Source: Fervidobacterium changbaicum
GTDB lineage: Bacteria > Thermotogota > Thermotogae > Thermotogales > Fervidobacteriaceae
Assembly: GCF_004117075.1 (NCBI RefSeq)
Contig: NZ_CP026721.1
Coordinates: forward strand, 1,550,001-1,614,000
DNA length: 64,000 nucleotides
Direction: 5' to 3'
This document shows positions 60,130 to 64,000 of the stretch, piece after piece (the first letter of the stretch is position 1; the number at the start of each line of letters is the position of its first letter). Under the pieces are notes generated by a model. That model ran no database searches and was not told where the DNA came from. It saw nothing but the letters and a program-made list of their open reading frames with translations. The translations under genes were made by a program, and so were the position numbers.

Positions 60130-60501
60130 ATGAAGCCAAGACCAGATGATTTTGCAGAAAGGTCGAAACACCTTCAGAACATGACCGATGAAGAACTCAA
60201 CGCCTATTTTTGGCAACTTGTTGAAAAAGTTGTCGATCCTCTTGTTGAACTTGCAAAGACGCACACAAGCCCATCTATCGAAAGGTCCGTTCTACTGAGG
60301 ATGGGGTTCAACAGTCTGGAAGCGAAGAAACTTGTAGACATGATCTTTGAACGAGGCCTTCTTGGGAAAGGTGCTGGTCACATCGTCTTGAGGATTGCCA
60401 AGGAACACAACATAGATTACATAGAGGCAGGTAGAAGGATGATAAACGGCGAATATTGGGATGATGTGGACAGGATTTTCAAAGGGGTCAACCACCCCTG
60501 A
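60130..60501 (+). CDS. oraS: D-ornithine 4,5-aminomutase, small subunit
   Basis: 123 residues. RPDDFAERSKHLQNMTDEELNAYFW near 4-28 and ARTHTSPSIERSVLLRMGF-like region near 45-63 (KTHTSPSIERSVLLRMG) are OraS features. OraS forms the heterodimer with OraE that moves the terminal amino group of D-ornithine to C4. The last residues GVNHP and the stop TGA come from the left end of the relic IscB element, as at trmI, so the native tail was changed by insertion. This probably has little effect on the helical core. Confidence 0.92.
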   Translation: MKPRPDDFAERSKHLQNMTDEELNAYFWQLVEKVVDPLVELAKTHTSPSIERSVLLRMGFNSLEAKKLVDMIFERGLLGKGAGHIVLRIAKEHNIDYIEAGRRMINGEYWDDVDRIFKGVNHP

Positions 60502-60641
60502 CTGAAGTCGAGAGCTTGTAATAGCCCTGGTTGACCAGCCTGAGCACTGGACCCGAAGGACAAGGGGATGAAGGTGCTACGTTGGTAGTAGGCTCAAGAC
60601 CCACTCCGGGATGCTTCTCCAGTCTCTGACCCTGGAAGTGA
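60486..60641 (+). ncRNA. Omega-RNA-like segment of the relic element
   Basis: It shares the left-end stem and AGCCCTGGTTGAC with the intact omega RNA. Beyond that the sequence differs, with other pairings (AGCAC near 60544 with GTGCT near 60575; ACTGG near 60547 with CCAGT near 60617). It may be a different omega-RNA subtype, and could still be transcribed with the ora operon. Without an intact iscB in cis it would need the IscB at 7491 to act. Ends uncertain. Confidence 0.6.
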
Positions 60642-60809
60642 GTGAGAGGGAGCGGATTTTTCGACATTAAGGATACGAATGGCAAAAGGATTAGTCAGGG
60701 AATAAGATATAAGTACTGCAAGCTGATTCAAATATCTGACGGCTGGCAATATAGCAAGAGGAAAGCAAACTATTACAAGTCTCACACGCCTGAAGTCGCG
60801 TGTCTCTAA
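60642..60809 (+). pseudogene. 3' remnant of iscB (C-terminal ~55 codons)
   Basis: In frame from 60642 to a TAA at 60807-60809. The encoded segment SGFFDIKDTNGKRI...IRYKYCKL aligns without gaps to SGYFSISSLSGEKI...VKYTKLRL of the intact IscB (~residues 372-394). The tail SHTPEVACL lies over the right-end hairpin, as in the intact gene. A stop (TGA) precedes 60642 in frame, and no start or upstream domain remains. It is therefore a decayed end, not a gene. Confidence 0.85.
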
Positions 60810-60826
60810 GTCGGAGGTGAAGAAGA

Positions 60827-63025
60827 ATGGATAAACTCGACCCAAAAGTTCCAATCGATGTTGAAGAGATACTGAAAGACTTAGATAAATACCGTCCAAG
60901 AAGAAGGGGCTGGACTTGGCGAAAGAAACTTCCAGAAGGCACAAAAGTTGATAGGTACGAATACTACCAAATCAGCGAGCCATTGAAAAACAGCATCCCA
61001 CTACCAGCTGCGCATTATTTCAACAACATCGACCCGCAGCCAGATGTCGTAATCACAAGTGAAATCGCTTCCGGAAGGTTCGAAGATGACATCAGGAGAA
61101 TGCGCATGGCAGCATGGCACGGTGCGGATCATATAATGGTCATACGGACACTTGGGCAATCGCACTTCGACGGGCTCATCGAAGGAACCCCAGAAGGCGT
61201 CGGAGGGATACCAATCACGAGAAAGCAAGTTAGGGCAACCAGAAAAGCGCTTGATTTGATAGAAGACGAAGTTGGAAGACCTATAAACTTCCACAGCTAC
61301 GTTTCTGGTGTTGCAGGTCCTGAGATAGCTGTTCTCTTTGCAGAAGAAGGCGTCAACGGTGCTCACCAAGACCCGCAGTACAACATTCTTTACAGAGGTG
61401 TCAATCCTGTTAGATCGTTTGTCGACGCAGCCGTTGCAAAAAAGATAATGGCATGGGCGAACATGCTCCAAATAGATGGTGCACACAACGCAAACGCATC
61501 CGCAAAACTGGCGTGGACCGTAATGCCAGAACTACTCGTCCAGCACGGTATCAACTGTATGTTCTCCGTCAAGGTCGGAATGCCGAAGGAAAACATCGCA
61601 CTATCAACAGTTCCTCCGGTCATCGCACCACTGCCGGAAATGAGAATAGACCTACCATACGCGGTGGCGTTGCGAGAACTCTTCAAAGGTTTTAGATTCA
61701 GAGCGCAGATGAACACAAGATACATCGAATCAGACCTTTTCGATGCAACAAGGGTGCACGTTCTGAATGCCGTACTCTCAAGATTAACAAGTGCGGATTT
61801 ACAATCAACGATAACTCCCGATGAGGGAAGAAACGTGCCATGGCACATCAACTCGATAAGGGGAGTAGAAACGGCAAAACACACACTTCTTGCGATGGAC
61901 GGAATCAAAAAGTACGTCAAAATCGACCAAGAAGCGATTCGAGAAAAAGTCAGAGAACTGAAGATGAGGGCCATTTTGATGCTCGAAGAGATCCTCGAAA
62001 TGGGAGGCTACTTCGAGGCACTCGAAGCAGGTATGTTTGTTGACAATGGGTATTATCCTGAACGACTTGGCGATGGTATCGCAAGGAAGAAAGACGGAGA
62101 AATCGCCGCAGGAACGGTTGTTCCAAGGGAACCAGACTACATGGCACCAGTTTGCGAACACTTTGGATACAACAACTTGCCGGATGGGCTCGAAAAACCG
62201 TGTGATCTCATCGGTGGTTGTACGTTCCACAAACCTGAAAAGATACAGTTCATAGACGAGCTTGACGAAACGGATAATGTCAATCTTAGATTGCAACGCA
62301 TTAAAGACATGAAAGCAAGAAACGTCATCAAACCGGAAGTTGAATGGTATTCAGATGGCTGGATCCAGATTGATATGACGTTCGCACTGCCAGAAGAGTA
62401 CGCAGAAGCAGCGGCTCTTGCAGTATGTGAAAAGCTTGGGCTCGAGGATCCTACGGTAATTGCAAAAACTGTGCTCCATCCAGCTGAGGGAACGTACGTT
62501 GAAGTAAAAGCAAAAGTTCCATTCGAAATTAAGATAGATGAATTGAAACTTCCCAAAAAACCAGAAACACTCCCGGAAGAAGAAATATTCGAGTATGTAG
62601 CCAAACGTCCAATAAAAGTGGTGGCAGCAACCGTAGGAGAAGACGAACATTCGGTCGGCCTGCGTGAAATTCTTGACATCAAACACGGTGGTATCGAAAA
62701 ATACGGAATCAAATACGTCTACCTTGGTACAAGCGTTCCACCAGAAAAACTCATCGACGCAGCAATCGAAACGGGTGCGGATGCGATACTTGCTTCCATG
62801 ATCATCACGCACAACGATGTGCACATTAAGAACATGAGAAGACTCAACGAACTTGCAATTGAAAAAGGTATAAGGGACAAGGTATTGATAATCGTTGGTG
62901 GAACACAGATAAACAACGACATGGCAGTAGAAAACGGTGTTGATGCAGGATTCGGTAGAGGAACAAAGGGTATACACGTTGCCTCATTCATTGTAAAAAA
63001 GCTCAAAGAAAAGGAAGCAAATTAA
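60827..63025 (+). CDS. oraE: D-ornithine 4,5-aminomutase, large subunit (AdoCbl and PLP)
   Basis: 732 residues, full length for OraE. A TIM-barrel body (residues ~50-420) is followed by a B12-binding Rossmann domain. DEHSVG carries His608, the cobalamin axial ligand. Lys619 in DIKHGG stands 11 residues later, the same spacing as the PLP-binding Lys and axial His described for the clostridial enzyme. Converts D-ornithine to 2,4-diaminopentanoate by a radical 1,2-amino shift. ATG at 60827 follows TCGGAGGTGAAG. The relic IscB element now separates it from oraS, but its ribosome site is intact. Confidence 0.96.
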   Translation: MDKLDPKVPIDVEEILKDLDKYRPRRRGWTWRKKLPEGTKVDRYEYYQISEPLKNSIPLPAAHYFNNIDPQPDVVITSEIASGRFEDDIRRMRMAAWHGADHIMVIRTLGQSHFDGLIEGTPEGVGGIPITRKQVRATRKALDLIEDEVGRPINFHSYVSGVAGPEIAVLFAEEGVNGAHQDPQYNILYRGVNPVRSFVDAAVAKKIMAWANMLQIDGAHNANASAKLAWTVMPELLVQHGINCMFSVKVGMPKENIALSTVPPVIAPLPEMRIDLPYAVALRELFKGFRFRAQMNTRYIESDLFDATRVHVLNAVLSRLTSADLQSTITPDEGRNVPWHINSIRGVETAKHTLLAMDGIKKYVKIDQEAIREKVRELKMRAILMLEEILEMGGYFEALEAGMFVDNGYYPERLGDGIARKKDGEIAAGTVVPREPDYMAPVCEHFGYNNLPDGLEKPCDLIGGCTFHKPEKIQFIDELDETDNVNLRLQRIKDMKARNVIKPEVEWYSDGWIQIDMTFALPEEYAEAAALAVCEKLGLEDPTVIAKTVLHPAEGTYVEVKAKVPFEIKIDELKLPKKPETLPEEEIFEYVAKRPIKVVAATVGEDEHSVGLREILDIKHGGIEKYGIKYVYLGTSVPPEKLIDAAIETGADAILASMIITHNDVHIKNMRRLNELAIEKGIRDKVLIIVGGTQINNDMAVENGVDAGFGRGTKGIHVASFIVKKLKEKEAN

Positions 63026-63068
63026 GAATTTAAAGACAAAAGCCAAATCTATTCCAGGGGGGATTGGG

Positions 63069-64000
63069 ATGTACGAAGTAACGGATTGGACGATCATACC
63101 ACCTTTCAAAAATGAGCCTGTAGCCGACTTCTCAAAACCAGAAAACGAGCATAAGATGAGAGAGGCTCTTGAAAAAGTCTACAAAGAATTCGGGAAAGAG
63201 TACGATATTGTAATCGGAGGAAAAACGTACAAAACGGAGAAAAAGATCAGGTCCATCAACCCAAGCAAACCAGACGAAGTTGTTGGTGTTGTGAGCAGTG
63301 CAAACGAAGAACTTGCACAAAAAGCACTCGAAGCAGCCTGGGAAGCTTTCAAAACGTGGAGTAAAACACCTGCGCATGTAAGGGCAGAGTACTTACTAAA
63401 GGCTGCGAAAAAAATCAGAGAAAGGAAATTCGAATTTGATGCAGTAATGGTCTACGAAGTTGGTAAGAATTGGGTTGAAGCTGATGCAGATACATCTGAA
63501 GCTATAGACTTCTTAGAATTTTACGCACGCGAAATGCTTAGATATGCATCAGAACAACCAGTTGTCAGAATTCCTGGAGAGTACAACGAGCTGAGGTACA
63601 TACCACTCGGTGTTGGCATTATCATTCCACCATGGAACTTCCCACTCGCCATACTCGTTGGAATGACAAGCGCTGCTATAGTCACAGGCAACACCGTTGT
63701 GTTAAAACCAGCGAGCGATAGCCCGGTAATTGCAGCTAAATTCTTCGAAGTATTGCAAGAAATCGGACTTCCTGATGGAGTTGTCAACTTCTTGCCGGGC
63801 AGTGGTGCACTCGCTGGTGAATTCTTAGTGAAACATCCGAAAACAAGGTTCATAAGTTTCACAGGCTCAAAAGATGTAGGCTTACGCATACACGAACTTG
63901 CCGCAAAACCACAGCCCGGACAGATTTGGATTAAGAGAACTGTGCTCGAAATGGGCGGAAAAGACGCCGTTGTTGTCGATGAAACAGCGAATCTTGATTC
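63069..64000 (+). CDS. rocA: Aldehyde dehydrogenase, probably L-glutamate gamma-semialdehyde (P5C) dehydrogenase; cut by window edge
   Basis: Starts ATG at 63069 behind CAGGGGGGATTGGG and is open to the right edge (310 codons visible). ALDH fold: PPWNFPLAILVGMTSAAIVTGNTVVLKPAS near 180-209 (key P-W-N-F-P and K-P-A), FTGSKDVG near 264, and EMGGKDAVVV near 298, which matches the P5C dehydrogenase branch (MGGKD). The catalytic Cys lies beyond the window. Forms glutamate from gamma-semialdehyde, linking proline, arginine and ornithine breakdown. Position after oraE supports an amino-acid fermentation operon. Confidence 0.88.
   Translation, partial: MYEVTDWTIIPPFKNEPVADFSKPENEHKMREALEKVYKEFGKEYDIVIGGKTYKTEKKIRSINPSKPDEVVGVVSSANEELAQKALEAAWEAFKTWSKTPAHVRAEYLLKAAKKIRERKFEFDAVMVYEVGKNWVEADADTSEAIDFLEFYAREMLRYASEQPVVRIPGEYNELRYIPLGVGIIIPPWNFPLAILVGMTSAAIVTGNTVVLKPASDSPVIAAKFFEVLQEIGLPDGVVNFLPGSGALAGEFLVKHPKTRFISFTGSKDVGLRIHELAAKPQPGQIWIKRTVLEMGGKDAVVVDETANLD

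Larger units (their letters stand above)
60486..60809 (+). mobile_element. Internally deleted IscB-type element (relic) between oraS and oraE
   Basis: The left end GGTCAACCACCC is identical to that of the intact IscB element at 9019. GGTCAACCA (60486-60494) pairs perfectly with TGGTTGACC (60528-60536), the same left-end stem as in the intact omega RNA. Then about 100 bases of structured, non-coding, omega-RNA-like sequence, followed by the last ~55 codons of an iscB gene and the right-end palindrome ACACGC / GCGTGT at 60784-60803. The N-terminal and central iscB parts are gone. It fills the 325-base gap between two subunit genes of one enzyme. Confidence 0.82.

Noticed and set aside
60502-60826. 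Riboswitch (for example B12 type) between oraS and oraE
   Set aside because: No cobalamin-riboswitch core was recognised. The left-end stem, iscB remnant and right-end palindrome explain the whole stretch as a relic IscB element.
1-64000. CRISPR array, tRNA or rRNA genes
   Set aside because: No regularly spaced short repeats, cloverleaf-like segments or rRNA stretches were noticed on either strand. This was by eye, so a dedicated scan could still find a missed tRNA.

Overview
The window looks like a chromosome segment of a thermophilic, anaerobic member of the Thermotogae, most like a Fervidobacterium-type genome. This is inferred from the low-to-moderate GC content, strong AGGAGG-type ribosome sites, frequent TTG/GTG starts, dense co-directional operons, a single-chain transketolase, a large Lon-like protease, and a complete ornithine-fermentation cluster. 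No rRNA, tRNA or CRISPR array was seen. Species assignment needs a database search.

Layout. 1-1.6 kb: end of a PASTA-domain gene and rsgA on the + strand. 1.6-11.7 kb: minus-strand genes for a lipid-type glycosyltransferase, an MMPL/RND exporter, two small membrane proteins, a CtpA protease, an intact IscB RNA-guided nuclease with its omega RNA, TrmI, an MFS carrier and an AMMECR1 protein. 11.7-12.8 kb: IS6-like element copy 1. 12.8-19.1 kb: a minus-strand potassium-uptake operon (response regulator, trkA2 broken by an IS1182-type element, trkA1, trkH, two envelope proteins). 19.2-26.4 kb: secreted GH13 amylase, PqaA-type hydrolase, iron alcohol dehydrogenase, transketolase. 26.5-35.4 kb: yicC, remA, gmk, rpoZ, then purF-purN-[IS copy 2]-purH(AICAR transformylase domain only)-purD-purM-lemA. 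35.6-47.3 kb: MutL/GlmL-like reactivase, Nudix, ispE, Lon-like protease, pfkA, amidohydrolase, mnmG, LysM/M23 peptidase, prmA, DUF501. 47.3-48.4 kb: IS copy 3, with an 82-bp terminal duplication. 48.4-56.5 kb: NYN-domain protein, rlmH, flgM-flgN-flgK-flgL, a methyltransferase, purB. 56.6-64 kb: a Thr/Glu-rich membrane protein, then ord-ortA-ortB-oraS-[decayed IscB element]-oraE-P5C dehydrogenase (cut by the window edge).

Main observations. (1) All three copies of the IS6-like element sit exactly 11 bases upstream of a GGGGGG run that is the ribosome-binding site of a gene. Each has the same end facing the gene and a perfect 8-bp target duplication. The 82-bp duplication in copy 3 fits a fourth, self-directed insertion upstream of the element's own GGGGGG (12 bases), followed by recombination. 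This would be an unusually precise target preference for this family. (2) There is an intact IscB with all catalytic motifs and a foldable upstream omega RNA. A second, internally deleted IscB element between oraS and oraE keeps the same left end and the last ~55 codons of iscB. Both elements supply the stop codon of the upstream gene. (3) PurH is reduced to its AICAR transformylase half. (4) A good sigma-28 promoter precedes flgM.
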